Below, in pieces: positions 43,318-53,292 of a stretch of 64,000 bases of DNA. The translations under genes were made by a program, and so were the position numbers. Position 1 is the first letter of the stretch. Each line of letters opens with the position of its first letter. The stretch lies in the NCBI GenBank assembly GCA_002729495.1, contig PBYE01000009.1:2653-66652 (forward strand). Direction: 5' to 3'. Source of the DNA: Chromatiales bacterium (GTDB taxonomy: Bacteria; Pseudomonadota; Gammaproteobacteria; Steroidobacterales; GCA-2729495). The notes below the pieces were generated by a model. It was given only the letters and a program-made list of their open reading frames with translations. It was not told the DNA's origin and did not search any database.

Positions 43318-44112
43318 ATGCCGAAAACCTGTTCCACAATCCTTGTCCTTGGCATGGCAGCCGTGCTGGCGGGTTGTTTTTTTGGAAAGGATGACCCCGA
43401 AGTCACACTGTCGGGCGCGCAACAGTTCTACGACCGCGCCAATAGAGCGCTGAAAAGCGGTGACTACAACAACGCCATCGCCTATTACGAAGTACTCGAA
43501 GCGCGCTACCCCTTCAGTAACCACGCGCGCCAGGGCCAGCTTGATCTGATCTACGCCTATTACAAGGACCGGCAGCCTGAATCCGTTATCGATGCTACCC
43601 AGCAATTCGAACGTGAAAACCCGACTCATCCGCGCGTTGACTACACGCTGTATATGCGCGGCATGGCGCTGTTCAGCGGTGAGAAGGGTTATTTCCATGA
43701 ATTTTTCAATGTAGACATCAGCAAGCGCCCGCCCAAGGATGCCCGCAACTCCTATGCCGCCTTTGCGGAGCTTATCAGGCGCTTCCCGAACAGCCGCTAT
43801 GCTCCGGATGCCCGGCAACGCATGCTTTTCCTGCGTAACCGGGTTGCCAAGCACGAAAACCACATTGCGCGTTACTACCTGGATCGTGGTGCGTATGCCG
43901 CCGCACTGAGTCGTGCGAACTACACGCTGCAGGTATTTGACGGTGCGCCCACAACGACCGAAACACTGCAGATAATGGTCGAGTCCTATCGCAAGCTCGG
44001 CATGTACGACCTTGCTGAAGACGCGCAGCGGGTACTCGCCCGAAGTTTCCCAGAAGTCGACGCTTTGCCATCGCCCGAAATAGAAGAGGACCCCTGGTAC
44101 AGGTTCTGGTAG
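43318..44112 (+). CDS. bamD: outer-membrane assembly lipoprotein BamD
   Basis: 264 aa from ATG 43318 (GATAAGG immediately upstream). Lipoprotein signal with lipobox VLAG-Cys at about 20. TPR-type repeats follow: AQQFYDRANRALKSGDYNNAIAYYE, FSNHARQGQLDLIYAYYKDRQ, and NSRYAPDARQRMLFLRNRVAKHE, the BamD signature. Essential partner of BamA in beta-barrel insertion. Convergent with the tfpZ-like gene (15-bp gap). Confidence 0.97.
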   Translation: MPKTCSTILVLGMAAVLAGCFFGKDDPEVTLSGAQQFYDRANRALKSGDYNNAIAYYEVLEARYPFSNHARQGQLDLIYAYYKDRQPESVIDATQQFERENPTHPRVDYTLYMRGMALFSGEKGYFHEFFNVDISKRPPKDARNSYAAFAELIRRFPNSRYAPDARQRMLFLRNRVAKHENHIARYYLDRGAYAAALSRANYTLQVFDGAPTTTETLQIMVESYRKLGMYDLAEDAQRVLARSFPEVDALPSPEIEEDPWYRFW

Positions 44113-44127
44113 CAGCCTGGTGCTGAC

Positions 44128-44889
44128 TTACCCCGAATCCCTGGCAAGCGCTGCGGGTATGTCCCACGGATCGGCATCAATAATTTCCAGCGGGTGTTTG
44201 GATTGTGCATCCAGTACCAGTGAAAATACGTGCTTCTTACCCATGATGGGCACAAAGACCAATTGATCAGCGTTGTCATACCGTTCCATCAGCGCCATAA
44301 TCTCATCCGCAATATCGGGTCTGCTCTCCCTCAGCCTGGCCAGCGGCCTGGCCCTGGAAATTACATCGTCTGCACGTTCGTCGTAGCTACTCCATAACTC
44401 GGGGCGCCGATGAATATCAGGCTTACCCTCAAGCAGGGTCTCGTGGATGATCCTGTTACGTGCCTCGGGGTCGGTTGGCAAATTCGCGAAAACAACCAAT
44501 GGTTGCCCCCAGGGTTTCTCGAACCTTTCGCTGTCGGGAACATTCGACAAGTCCACATCGCGTTCTGCAAGGATTTCAAAGCGGTCGACCGAAAATACAG
44601 CGTAATAAGGACGTTCCTGGTAAATAACAGAGACGCCATACACCAGGGCCGCCAGCTGAATGGCGGCAATCATGTAAATATCGACAAGCAGGTTCGGCTT
44701 GTAGAGTATGAGTGTAAGTACGGGTCCCAGGGCAAGGTTGACACCAATGAATGCCTTGAGTACGTCCATCGTGCCCAGCACTCTGAAATAGAACCCTGGG
44801 TACCAAAGCAGGAACACGATGGCTAAAACCGTGCCGACCACCAGCAGACTAAGAGAAAAATGGCAGAAAAAAGCTGTCTTCTTGCGCAC
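44128..44889 (-). CDS. TfpZ/TfpX-like type IV pilin accessory membrane protein
   Basis: 253 aa from GTG 44889. Three hydrophobic segments in the first 85 residues (FSLSLLVVGTVLAIVFLLWYPGFYF; AFIGVNLALGPVLTLILY; IYMIAAIQLAALVYGVSVIY) and a periplasmic domain after RPYYAVFSVDRFEILAERDVD, the pattern of TfpX/TfpZ proteins that assist or modify type IV pilin surface display. It normally neighbours a pilin gene; here the pilins are about 8 kb away. Followed upstream by a small lipoprotein gene. Confidence 0.75.
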   Translation of the reverse strand: MRKKTAFFCHFSLSLLVVGTVLAIVFLLWYPGFYFRVLGTMDVLKAFIGVNLALGPVLTLILYKPNLLVDIYMIAAIQLAALVYGVSVIYQERPYYAVFSVDRFEILAERDVDLSNVPDSERFEKPWGQPLVVFANLPTDPEARNRIIHETLLEGKPDIHRRPELWSSYDERADDVISRARPLARLRESRPDIADEIMALMERYDNADQLVFVPIMGKKHVFSLVLDAQSKHPLEIIDADPWDIPAALARDSG

Positions 44890-44960
44890 GTCCCTATCCT
44901 CTGTAAATAGTCATTTCTTCAAACTCGGATAGCAGAAAATTATTGGTATATATTTAGCCA

Positions 44961-44993
44961 CGGTCGTGAACACATTCATATTTTATTAACGCC
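44961..44993. repeat. imperfect direct repeat, copy 1
   Basis: Shares GTCGTGAAC, then eight divergent bases, then ATTTTATTAACG, with copy 2 at 45396-45428, about 435 bp away. It covers the stop codon of the small lipoprotein gene. Confidence 0.6.
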
Positions 44994-45336
44994 ATAAATA
45001 TGCACTGATCTCACATTTGACCAGCGGAGAATCTTGAGACTGTACCAAGTGAAAATTCTCCGCCAGGATTACCGCTTCTTTCTTGGTAGACTCTTGCGAA
45101 AGTTTTTTCCTTAACTGACCGATACATTCTCTTTCTGTTTCATCTTTACCCGCGCTATTATCTAATACAACTTGCGTTGAAAAGCTAATCTTCTCACCCC
45201 CATTTTGTTTCAGCTTTGATTCATCGTACATTCTCTTTCCAGCCGAAAATGTGTCTTTGATCGTATCGTCGGGTAGGATTTGAAGACAACCGTATAGAGA
45301 CAAAACCGCAAATAAAACCAAACCTTTTTTAAACAA
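44986..45336 (-). CDS. small putative lipoprotein, hypothetical
   Basis: 116 aa. TTG start at 45336 with AGGAG 9 bases upstream. Signal peptide ends in a lipobox (VLSLYG-Cys at about 17). The mature part is hydrophilic with two further cysteines (RECIGQL; VKCEISAYLW) that could form a disulfide. No family recognised. Clearly A+T-richer than bamD and nadE and bracketed by the direct repeats, suggesting separate ancestry. Next to the tfpZ-like gene, same strand, 96-bp gap; a pilus role is only a guess. Confidence 0.65.
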   Translation of the reverse strand: MFKKGLVLFAVLSLYGCLQILPDDTIKDTFSAGKRMYDESKLKQNGGEKISFSTQVVLDNSAGKDETERECIGQLRKKLSQESTKKEAVILAENFHLVQSQDSPLVKCEISAYLWR

Positions 45337-45395
45337 TTTCTTGATCTCCTATGATTAGATCAACATAGAAGTAAACTATCGGAATACGTTGAGTC

Positions 45396-45428
45396 GCAGT
45401 CGTGAACGTGCTCACATTTTATTAACGG
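45396..45428. repeat. imperfect direct repeat, copy 2
   Basis: Partner of 44961-44993 (shared blocks GTCGTGAAC and ATTTTATTAACG). Lies between the lipoprotein gene start and the end of nadE. Confidence 0.6.
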
Positions 45429-45459
45429 CACGGGAACCCGCGCCGGACAGAGGGAAAAC

Positions 45460-47091
45460 TCAGGAGGAGCGGCCGTAGCCTGAAGTCAGCGGATAGCGCC
45501 AGTCGCGGCCAAAAGCCCGCCCGCTGATGCGGACGCCGGGTGGCGACTGGCGGCGCTTGTACTCGTTTCTGCGGACCATTTCGAGTATTCGTCCGACCGT
45601 ATCTTTTTCATAGCCCAGTTCCGTGATTTCCTCAACGGAGAGGTCTTCGATCATCAGGGCATCCAGAATTGCGTCCAGCACATCGTAGGGCGGCAGGGTG
45701 TCGCTGTCCTTCTGACCGGGACGCAGTTCTGCTGACGGTTCGCGCTCGATCACCCTTTCCGGAATGGCCTCGGAAAGACTGTTCCGGTAGCGGGTAAGCC
45801 TGTAGACCAGCGTCTTCGTGCAGTCCTTGATCGGGGCGAAGCCGCCCGCCATGTCGCCGTACAGGGTGGCGTAACCAACGGCCATTTCGCTCTTGTTGCC
45901 GGTAGTGAGCACCATCCTTCCTATCTTGTTCGAGAGCGCCATCAGCAGAATGCCTCGGCAACGCGCCTGGATATTCTCCTCGGTCGCATCTTCAGCCAGG
46001 CCTGCAAAAAGTTCTTCGAGCGTCGCCATGCTCGCTTCTACCATTGCCGCAATCGGCAGCACTTTGTAGTCCACCCCGAGTAGTTTTGCCTGCGCTTCGG
46101 CGTCTTCGATACTGGTCGCCGATGTATAGTGATACGGCATCATCACCGCGTGCACGGCATCGGCGCCCAGCGCATCGACCGCCATGGCCATACACAATGC
46201 CGAATCGATGCCGCCCGATAAACCAAGCACGACACCACTGAATCCGTTCTTGGTCACGTAGTCATGTATACCGGTCACTATCGCTTTGTAGATTGATTCA
46301 ACTTCGTCAGGAAGCGCCGCGATATCATCGGCTATCGGCACACATGCTCCGTTTTCATCGAATTCCGCCACAAAAAGACCTTCCTCAAATGGCGGCGCCC
46401 GCAGGCTTAGCTGCCCGTCACTGTTAACCACGCAGGAACCGCCGTCGAACACCAGTTCGTCCTGGCCGCCAACGAGGTTCTGGTAAATGAACGGCACACC
46501 GGCCTCCTGCGCGCGTTTGCTCAGGAGCTCTTCGCGGGCCTTCTGCTTGGTGAAATCGAAGGGCGAACCGTTAATCGAGATAATCAGCCCGGCGCCTGCA
46601 TCGACGGCGGCCTTCGCCGCATCTACAGAAACCCAGATGTCCTCGCAAATCATGATGCCTATACGCGAGCCCCGCAGGTTCATTACGAGCACTTCATCGC
46701 CGGGCGTGAAGTACCGGCGCTCATCGAATACACCGTAATTAGGCAGACAGCGCTTACGGTAATTACCACGCAGCTCGCCGTTTTCCAGCCACGCAGCGGA
46801 GTTATATATAACGCCGTCCACGTACTCGGGATAACCGATAAGTGCGGCAATACCGTCCGCCTCATCTTTCAGGGAATCCAGGGCGGCATTAACACGGTGG
46901 CGCATTCCGGAATGAAATAACAGGTCTTCCGGTGGATAACCCGACAGCGCGAGTTCCGGGAATACAACCAGGTCAGCGTCAGACTCGTCGCGCGCGCGGC
47001 GAATGGTCTCGGCTATCGTGTTCGCGTTGCCTGCCACGTCGCCAACCGTTAGGTTCAGTTGTGCGAGTGCTATGCGAAGCTTTTCTGCCAT
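45460..47091 (-). CDS. nadE: glutamine-dependent NAD+ synthetase
   Basis: 543 aa from ATG 47091; an in-frame GTG at 47103 adds four residues. N-terminal nitrilase-like glutaminase domain with VVFPELALSGY (Glu), YRKRCLPNYGVFDE (Lys) and GIMICEDIW (Cys); C-terminal ATP-PPase synthetase with GLSGGIDSALC and LTTGNKSEMAVGYATLYGD. Makes NAD+ from deamido-NAD, ATP and glutamine. Its C-terminus ends RSS, 32 bp from repeat copy 2. Confidence 0.97.
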   Translation of the reverse strand: MAEKLRIALAQLNLTVGDVAGNANTIAETIRRARDESDADLVVFPELALSGYPPEDLLFHSGMRHRVNAALDSLKDEADGIAALIGYPEYVDGVIYNSAAWLENGELRGNYRKRCLPNYGVFDERRYFTPGDEVLVMNLRGSRIGIMICEDIWVSVDAAKAAVDAGAGLIISINGSPFDFTKQKAREELLSKRAQEAGVPFIYQNLVGGQDELVFDGGSCVVNSDGQLSLRAPPFEEGLFVAEFDENGACVPIADDIAALPDEVESIYKAIVTGIHDYVTKNGFSGVVLGLSGGIDSALCMAMAVDALGADAVHAVMMPYHYTSATSIEDAEAQAKLLGVDYKVLPIAAMVEASMATLEELFAGLAEDATEENIQARCRGILLMALSNKIGRMVLTTGNKSEMAVGYATLYGDMAGGFAPIKDCTKTLVYRLTRYRNSLSEAIPERVIEREPSAELRPGQKDSDTLPPYDVLDAILDALMIEDLSVEEITELGYEKDTVGRILEMVRRNEYKRRQSPPGVRISGRAFGRDWRYPLTSGYGRSS

Positions 47092-47132
47092 GCCACTTAA
47101 CACGATCCGTCGGGAGTCCCGCGGCCGGCTGC

Positions 47133-48005
47133 TTAGCCGCCCAACTGCTCCAGCATCGCGCTCCCCATTTCTGCCGGCGATCGCACAGTGCGAACACCGG
47201 CTGCTTCCAGCGCTGCAAACTTGGCTTCCGCCGTCCCTTCGCCACCCGATATGATGGCGCCCGCATGGCCCATGCGTTTGCCTGGCGGTGCCGTGACACC
47301 GGCGATATACGAAACGACCGGTTTGCTCACATGCTCCTGTATATAACGTGCGGCCGCCTCTTCATCCGTGCCGCCGATTTCGCCGACCATGAGTATGCCG
47401 TCGGTTGCTTCATCCTGTTCAAAGAGCTCGAGGCAGTCGATAAAATCCACACCGCGGACCGGGTCACCGCCGATACCCACGCAGGTGGTCTGGCCGAGGC
47501 CGTTGGCGGTCGTTTGAAATACGGCTTCGTAAGTCAGGGTGCCAGACCGCGAAATGATTCCGACCCGCCCTGCTTTGTGGATATTGCCGGGCATGATGCC
47601 GATCTTGGCTTCGTCCGGCGTGATGATGCCGGGGCAGTTCGGCCCGATGAGCCTGCAGTCGTAATCTTTAAGGCCCGCCTTGACGCGCACCATGTCCAGA
47701 ACCGGAATACCCTCGGTGATACAGACTACAACTTTTATGCCTGCATCCGCGGCTGCGAGGATCGCATCCGCGGCAAAAGGTGCCGGCACATAAATCATGC
47801 TGACATCCGCGCCGCCTTTGCTAACCGCCTCATGTGTCGAATCATAGACGGGCACCCCGAGATGTTCCTCGCCGCCACGGCCCGGTGTTACCCCGGCAAC
47901 GACCTGCGTGCCGTACTCGATACACTGCTGCGTATGAAAAGAACCCTGTCGTCCGGTAATCCCCTGGCAGACAATGCGGGAGTTTTTGTTTACAAGAATA
48001 CTCAT
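47133..48005 (-). CDS. sucD: succinyl-CoA synthetase alpha subunit
   Basis: 290 aa. CoA-binding N-domain ([34 protein letters not shown]-type loop [10 protein letters not shown]), CoA ligase region [21 protein letters not shown] and the phospho-histidine loop [20 protein letters not shown]-cycle step with SucC. Starts 17 bp after sucC. Confidence 0.98.
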   Translation of the reverse strand: MSILVNKNSRIVCQGITGRQGSFHTQQCIEYGTQVVAGVTPGRGGEEHLGVPVYDSTHEAVSKGGADVSMIYVPAPFAADAILAAADAGIKVVVCITEGIPVLDMVRVKAGLKDYDCRLIGPNCPGIITPDEAKIGIMPGNIHKAGRVGIISRSGTLTYEAVFQTTANGLGQTTCVGIGGDPVRGVDFIDCLELFEQDEATDGILMVGEIGGTDEEAAARYIQEHVSKPVVSYIAGVTAPPGKRMGHAGAIISGGEGTAEAKFAALEAAGVRTVRSPAEMGSAMLEQLGG

Positions 48006-48022
48006 CCGAATGTTGTTCCGTG

Positions 48023-49183
48023 TCAGGCCGCTGCCGCGACTACTTTTTTTGCCGCATCCGTCAAGTCATCGGCCGCAAGAATATCCAGACCGCTGTCGGC
48101 AAGGAGCTTTTTGCCCTTGTCCACGTTGGTGCCCTCGAGCCGGGCCACAACCGGCACACCCACATTAACTTCTCGTACTGCCTGAATAATGCCCTCGGCG
48201 ATCAGGTCGCAACGGACAATGCCGCCGAAAATATTGACGAGTATCGCGGTGACCGACGCATTGGAGAGGATCAGCTTGAAGGCTTCCGCCACGCGGTCCG
48301 GGGTTGCGCCGCCGCCGACGTCGAGGAAGTTGGCGGGTTCCCCGCCGTGCAACTTGATCAGGTCCATGGTCGCCATCGCGAGACCAGCGCCGTTCACCAT
48401 GCACGCGATGTTGCCGTCCAGGGACACATAGTTCAGGTCATGAGCGGCAGCCCGGCTTTCCATCTCGTCTTCCTGGCTCGGGTCACGCATGGATACCAGC
48501 CCCGCCTGGCGAAACAGTGCGTTGTCATCAACATTGATCTTGCCATCCAGCGCCACCAGGTTACCGCTACCATTCACGATGAGCGGATTGATTTCCAGCA
48601 GGCTGAGGTCACAGTCGTTAAAGAGTTTGCAGAGGTTGGTGCAAAGCACCCCGAACTGCTTCATCTGCGGCGCGGTCAGCCCTAAACCAAAACCAAGTTT
48701 GCGCGCCTGGTAGGGCTGCAGCCCGGCCGCCGGGTTTACGGTAACCGTAAAAATTTTCTCGGGGGTCGTTGCCGCTACTTCTTCTATATCCATGCCACCG
48801 GCGGCCGACGCCATAAAAGTCACGCGTTCAGCCACGCGATCCACGAGCATGCTGAGATAAAGCTCCCGTTCGATCTCGCTGCCCGATTCGATATATACCT
48901 GGTTAATCGGCAGCCCTTCCGAACCCGTTTGCGGGGTGACGAGCCGCTGGCCCAACATCGCCATGGCGACTTCCCGAACCTCGTCGAGGCTGCGGGCCAG
49001 TTTTATGCCGCCGCCCTTGCCCCGGCCGCCGGCATGCACCTGTGCCTTTACGACCCACAAATCACCGCCCAGCGAGGCGGCGGCATTGCGGGCCGCCTTG
49101 GGTGAATCGGCAACCTCTCCGCTGGAGACCGGGATGCCGAAACGGGCGAACAGCTGCTTCGCTTGGTATTCATGCAGATTCAT
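48023..49183 (-). CDS. sucC: succinyl-CoA synthetase beta subunit
   Basis: 386 aa, standard length. ATP-grasp N-half ([40 protein letters not shown]) and C-terminal ligase half with the [16 protein letters not shown] and [15 protein letters not shown] motifs. First gene of the sucCD operon, divergent from pilS across 211 bp. It is not with sucAB, as in several gammaproteobacteria. Confidence 0.98.
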   Translation of the reverse strand: MNLHEYQAKQLFARFGIPVSSGEVADSPKAARNAAASLGGDLWVVKAQVHAGGRGKGGGIKLARSLDEVREVAMAMLGQRLVTPQTGSEGLPINQVYIESGSEIERELYLSMLVDRVAERVTFMASAAGGMDIEEVAATTPEKIFTVTVNPAAGLQPYQARKLGFGLGLTAPQMKQFGVLCTNLCKLFNDCDLSLLEINPLIVNGSGNLVALDGKINVDDNALFRQAGLVSMRDPSQEDEMESRAAAHDLNYVSLDGNIACMVNGAGLAMATMDLIKLHGGEPANFLDVGGGATPDRVAEAFKLILSNASVTAILVNIFGGIVRCDLIAEGIIQAVREVNVGVPVVARLEGTNVDKGKKLLADSGLDILAADDLTDAAKKVVAAAA

Positions 49184-49394
49184 TGAAGCGGTGCCTTTCT
49201 TAGCGGTTTCTTATCAGCCGACGAGCTGTGGCCAGTGCCGGACGCGCTATTGTCCGTTAAACACAGCCGTGTTTAAACCCGCCTGAGCACTAAATTTGCG
49301 GGCAGCCTCGTAATGTGAACCCGTTGCACATAATCGGGCGTACGGGTGTTGTTACAATGGGCGCGGCTTCAAATGTCCCGGTGGCGCACGCTTC

Positions 49395-51053
49395 TTGGCA
49401 ACTCTAGATTCAAGCTCTGGTCGATTTCACGGCCTGGTGGTCAGTCAGGCTGACCTGAACCGACGGGTTCTGACCCTCGTTGGCAGCTTCCGGCTGCTGG
49501 TCGCCGCCGCGTTAATCCTTATTTTGACGGTCCAGCCCGGCCCGCCGATTCTCGGTAGCCGCTATCCACTGCTGTTCCTGATTATTACTCTTGGCTACAG
49601 CCTCTGCGCGCTGGTCATCGCCCTGCTCCTGCGTGGAGAGCGCTGGAATGTAAGCCATGTCGCCTGGTTGCAGTTCGTCGTTGATATCAGCTGCCTGACA
49701 CTGGCAGGCCATGCCAGCGGCGGCATTGGTTCAGGCCTGGAAGGTATTCTCGTGTTGTTCGTGGTCTCGAGCAGCATGACGATGCCGGTTCGCAGCGGCT
49801 ACCTTGCGGCCGCGACCGCGGCTTTGATTACACTGCTTGAGCAGGTATTCAGTTTTCTTGAAGGCGCAACCACGGTTGCAGATTTCTTTCCCGCCGGCGT
49901 AATCGGGGCAATTATGCTGGGGATTGTCGGTGCAATTCGGCCGGTAATCCGGCGTGTCAGCGAATCTGAAGAACTGGCGCATCAGCGCGGGATCGACCTG
50001 AAAAACCTTGCACAACTCAACGAATACATTATCCAGAACCTGCGTGAGGCTATCCTGGTAGTCGACGAGACGGATCACATGCGCCTCCTGAACCAGGCAG
50101 CGGCCGAGCAGATAGGTATTGCTGAGAACAGTTCAGGACAACACCTTGAAGATGCGGCACCGCAGGTACATACCCTGCTGAAGCAATGGCGGGCGGACCA
50201 GGCAGGCCTGTCGATGGAGATACCAAGCTTCCTGTCAACGGATGGTTCCGCTGTTATCAATGCACATTTTGCGTCGCTGAGGGGGGAGAGCAGGTCATCC
50301 GCGGTACTGATCTTTCTTGAAGATGCCAACTTGCTGGCGGAAAAAGTCCGGCAGACAAAGCTGGCTGCACTCGGCCGGCTCAGCGCCAGTATTGCGCACG
50401 AGATTCGTAATCCGGTCGGCGCGCTGAGTCACGCGGCCCAGCTGCTGGGCGAATCCGGGGATAGAGATGATCAGGACAAACGCTTTATCGAGATTATCCA
50501 GACAAATTCAGGCAGGGTCAGTGAAATCATCGACAACATCCTGCAACTGTCTCGTCGCGAAGACGCACAGCCGAAACGAATGGCCCTGCTGGACTGGACG
50601 AACAACTTCGTTAACGAGTTCGTGGACACCCTTGAGCTGTATGAAGGCCAGGTGAGCATAGCCAGCAACGATGATGTTGAAGTTCGCATGGACCCGGGCC
50701 ACCTGCATCAGGTCACGTGGAACCTGTGCGAGAATGCGGTCAAGTACGCAAGCGAGGCCGCCGGGGCCATTGCAGTCGAACTGAAGTACGGCCGCCTGCC
50801 CAATAACGGCCGTCCCTATCTCGAGATCAGCGACCAGGGGCCAGGCATACCTGACGATATGGTGGATTCGATATTCGAACCCTTTGCTACCGGGATGTTT
50901 GGCGGCACCGGTCTGGGGCTTTATATATGCCGAGAACTGTGTGAACGAAACAGTGCGTCGTTGCGCTATCGTTCCCGACCCGGTGGTGGCAGTATTTTCC
51001 AGATCGTTTTTGCTGACCCTGGTCGCTGGGATAAAGAAGCCGCGCTGTCATAA
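49395..51053 (+). CDS. pilS: type IV pilus sensor histidine kinase PilS
   Basis: 552 aa. Multi-pass N-terminus (hydrophobic from about 35 to 195), PAS-like sensor (LNEYIIQNLREAILVVDETDHMRLLNQAA), then H-box ASIAHEIRNPVGALSHA, N-box WNLCENAVKYA, G-boxes DQGPGIP and GTGLGLYI. Membrane kinase that controls PilR and hence pilin transcription. The start is uncertain: TTG 49395 is used; no strong ribosome binding site is seen, and the first 18 residues are poorly family-like. Confidence 0.95.
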   Translation: MATLDSSSGRFHGLVVSQADLNRRVLTLVGSFRLLVAAALILILTVQPGPPILGSRYPLLFLIITLGYSLCALVIALLLRGERWNVSHVAWLQFVVDISCLTLAGHASGGIGSGLEGILVLFVVSSSMTMPVRSGYLAAATAALITLLEQVFSFLEGATTVADFFPAGVIGAIMLGIVGAIRPVIRRVSESEELAHQRGIDLKNLAQLNEYIIQNLREAILVVDETDHMRLLNQAAAEQIGIAENSSGQHLEDAAPQVHTLLKQWRADQAGLSMEIPSFLSTDGSAVINAHFASLRGESRSSAVLIFLEDANLLAEKVRQTKLAALGRLSASIAHEIRNPVGALSHAAQLLGESGDRDDQDKRFIEIIQTNSGRVSEIIDNILQLSRREDAQPKRMALLDWTNNFVNEFVDTLELYEGQVSIASNDDVEVRMDPGHLHQVTWNLCENAVKYASEAAGAIAVELKYGRLPNNGRPYLEISDQGPGIPDDMVDSIFEPFATGMFGGTGLGLYICRELCERNSASLRYRSRPGGGSIFQIVFADPGRWDKEAALS

Positions 51054-51071
51054 GTTTCAGGATTGTTATTA

Positions 51072-52382
51072 ATGTCCAAACCGCTCGCACTCGTCGTCGA
51101 TGACGAACCCGATATCTGCGAATTGCTTGCAATTACGCTGCAACGGATGGAAATAGATGTCGACACCTGCATGGACGTGGCAACGGCCAAGGCGAGGCTG
51201 GGCGAGCGCGAATTCCAACTCTGTCTGACCGATATGCGCCTCCCGGATGGCGATGGCCTGGAACTCGTGCAATGGATACAGCAGGAAAGCCTGCCGACAC
51301 CGGTTGCGGTTATTACGGCGCACGGGAACGTCGAAACAGCTGTCCGCGCACTTAAGTACGGCGCATTCGATTTCATATCGAAACCCGTGGATTTGCAGGA
51401 CCTGCGCAAGCTGGTCGACAACGCAATGCGACTGGATATTGCCGGGGAAGGCAACACCAGTCTCCTGGGCGACTCGGGTGCTATTAACGATGTGCGCAAT
51501 ATGATCGCCAAGGTCGCACGAAGCCAGGCCCCGGTGCACATCAGCGGCGAATCGGGAACCGGCAAGGAGTTGGTGGCACGCATGATCCACGAACAGGGCT
51601 CCCGCGCCGAGATGCCTTTCGTACCCGTGAACTGCGGCGCGATTCCATCCGAACTGATGGAGAGTGAGTTTTTTGGTCATCGTAAAGGCTCGTTCACGGG
51701 CGCAGTCAGTGATAAGGCAGGTCTGTTCCAGACCGCCGAAGGCGGCACTCTGTTCCTGGATGAAATCGCAGACCTGCCCCTGTCAATGCAGGTAAAGCTG
51801 CTGCGTGTCATCCAGGAGAAGTCCCTCCGCCCGGTCGGCCAGGCGGAAGAAGTACCGGTGGACGTACGCATACTCAGCGCCACGCATAAGAACCTGCAGG
51901 CGCTGGTCGATGGCGGAGAGTTCCGGGAGGATCTGTATTACCGGATCAATGTAATAGATGTGCGGGTTCCGCCACTCAGGGGCCGCGGCCAGGATGTCTT
52001 CATACTGAGTGAAAACATACTCGGACGCATCGCCGGTGAGATGCAGACCCGGGTACCGGAACTTGATGCCGGCGCGCGCGAAAAACTTGCCAGGTACCGG
52101 TTTCCCGGTAACGTCAGGGAACTGGAAAACGTACTGGAACGCGCCATGACCCTGTGCGACGACGACACTATCCGGGCCGGCGACATACAGGCTAAAGGCA
52201 GCGATAATGAGCCCGAAAGCGTTGATCCGGCGGGCCTCGGTGATCAACTCGAAAATATCGAGCGCGACGCCATAGTTAAAGCCCTCGAGGAGGCACGATA
52301 CAACAAGACCGCGGCCGCCAAAAAACTGGGCTTAACGCTGCGTGCCCTGCGTTATCGCATCCAGAAACTGGGAATCGACTAA
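51072..52382 (+). CDS. pilR: sigma-54 response regulator PilR
   Basis: 436 aa from ATG 51072 (AGGA about 10 bases upstream; an in-frame TTG at 51063 adds three residues). Receiver domain with VVDDEPDICEL and phospho-acceptor Asp in CLTDMRLPDGDG; AAA+ domain with Walker A GESGTGKEL, sigma-54 contact motif GSFTGA (usually GAFTGA) and Walker B GGTLFLDEIADL; Fis-type HTH YNKTAAAKKLGLTLRALRYRIQKLGI. Directly follows pilS. Expected to activate the sigma-54 promoter seen before pilA. Confidence 0.97.
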   Translation: MSKPLALVVDDEPDICELLAITLQRMEIDVDTCMDVATAKARLGEREFQLCLTDMRLPDGDGLELVQWIQQESLPTPVAVITAHGNVETAVRALKYGAFDFISKPVDLQDLRKLVDNAMRLDIAGEGNTSLLGDSGAINDVRNMIAKVARSQAPVHISGESGTGKELVARMIHEQGSRAEMPFVPVNCGAIPSELMESEFFGHRKGSFTGAVSDKAGLFQTAEGGTLFLDEIADLPLSMQVKLLRVIQEKSLRPVGQAEEVPVDVRILSATHKNLQALVDGGEFREDLYYRINVIDVRVPPLRGRGQDVFILSENILGRIAGEMQTRVPELDAGAREKLARYRFPGNVRELENVLERAMTLCDDDTIRAGDIQAKGSDNEPESVDPAGLGDQLENIERDAIVKALEEARYNKTAAAKKLGLTLRALRYRIQKLGID

Positions 52383-52418
52383 AGCATTCGACATAAACAG
52401 CTTTACTTCCGAAACCGT

Positions 52419-52433
52419 TGACAAAATTTGTCA
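52419..52433. promoter_or_regulatory. palindrome, candidate PilR enhancer site
   Basis: Perfect 15-bp dyad TGACAAAATTTGTCA about 150 bp upstream of the sigma-54 promoter. TGTC elements are typical of PilR binding; a further GACA lies at about 52440-52443. Position fits an upstream activator site. Confidence 0.6.
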
Positions 52434-52564
52434 CATTCGGACAGAAAGGGTTCGAATCGGACCTGATTTACGCCCCTCGGGGGTGAGTGCAGAGCGAGTA
52501 CTGGTTCTCACTCCCAGTTTTTTCAATAAATAAAACAAATAGATAGAAATGCCACCTGAAAAAT

Positions 52565-52580
52565 TGGCACGGCTCTTGCA
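52565..52580 (+). promoter_or_regulatory. sigma-54 promoter of pilA
   Basis: TGGCAC-GGCTC-TTGCA, a full match to the -24/-12 consensus (GG at 52566-52567 and GC at 52578-52579, 10 bp apart). Predicted transcription start near 52591, giving a leader of about 60 nt to the pilA ATG. Confidence 0.93.
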
Positions 52581-52649
52581 TTTATATCTCCGCAGGCCTT
52601 TACGGCCGCAAATCTGGCTTTGACTGAAAACATCTCACGGAGATATCTA

Positions 52650-53135
52650 ATGAAGACACTGCAAAAAGGTTTTACACTCATCGAACTGATGATCGTTGTA
52701 GCCATCATCGGTATCCTGGCCGCCATTGCTATACCGGCTTACCAGGACTACACCATTCGTGCCCAGGTTTCTGAAGGCTTCTCGCTGGCTGCTGCTGCTA
52801 AAGCTGCTGTTGCTGAAACCTTCATTAACATGGGCAGTGCTCCTGCTAACCGTACGGAAGCTGGTATGTCTGCTTCCGCTACCGATACATTCGGTAAGTA
52901 CGTAAGTGGCGTTTCAATTCTTAACGGCGCCATCACCGTCCTTTACACTGGTGACGATGTCAACGCTGCCATTGACGGTGGCACGCTTGCGCTGACGCCT
53001 TACACCACTGCTGACGGTAGCGTCACGTGGGCTTGTGGCGCAGCTGCCGCTCCGAGTGGCTCTACCCTGATGAACGGTTCTGCCGACGGTTCGACTACCC
53101 TGGACGGCAAGTATTTGCCTGCCTCTTGCCGGTAA
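52650..53135 (+). CDS. pilA: type IV major pilin PilA
   Basis: 161-aa prepilin from ATG 52650, with GGAG 8 bases upstream. Leader MKTLQKG then [27 protein letters not shown]: prepilin peptidase cuts after Gly7, Phe is N-methylated, Glu5 of the mature form is present. The globular domain ends with a disulfide-bounded D-region (WACG...PASCR). Driven by the sigma-54 promoter upstream and closed by a strong terminator, so highly expressed and monocistronic. Confidence 0.97.
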   Translation: MKTLQKGFTLIELMIVVAIIGILAAIAIPAYQDYTIRAQVSEGFSLAAAAKAAVAETFINMGSAPANRTEAGMSASATDTFGKYVSGVSILNGAITVLYTGDDVNAAIDGGTLALTPYTTADGSVTWACGAAAAPSGSTLMNGSADGSTTLDGKYLPASCR

Positions 53136-53184
53136 GAGGACTGCAGTCCTGAGCTAACCCTAAGGTGATGCTCACAAAAAAGAG

Positions 53185-53212
53185 GAGAGGGCAGATTTGC
53201 CCTCTCTTTTTT
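53185..53212 (+). terminator. intrinsic terminator of pilA
   Basis: 9-bp stem GAGAGGGCA/TGCCCTCTC, loop GATT, then six T residues (53207-53212). Confidence 0.92.
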
Positions 53213-53292
53213 CTACCTGAAGGCCTTTATGGCAAACGACTGGGAAGCACACTAGAATTCACGGTAAGAAGATTCAGCAAATAAAAAGCAGC

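Noticed and set aside
46932-48185. 417-codon plus-strand frame across nadE/sucD/sucC
   Set aside because: Spans three conserved minus-strand genes in antisense; no protein features.
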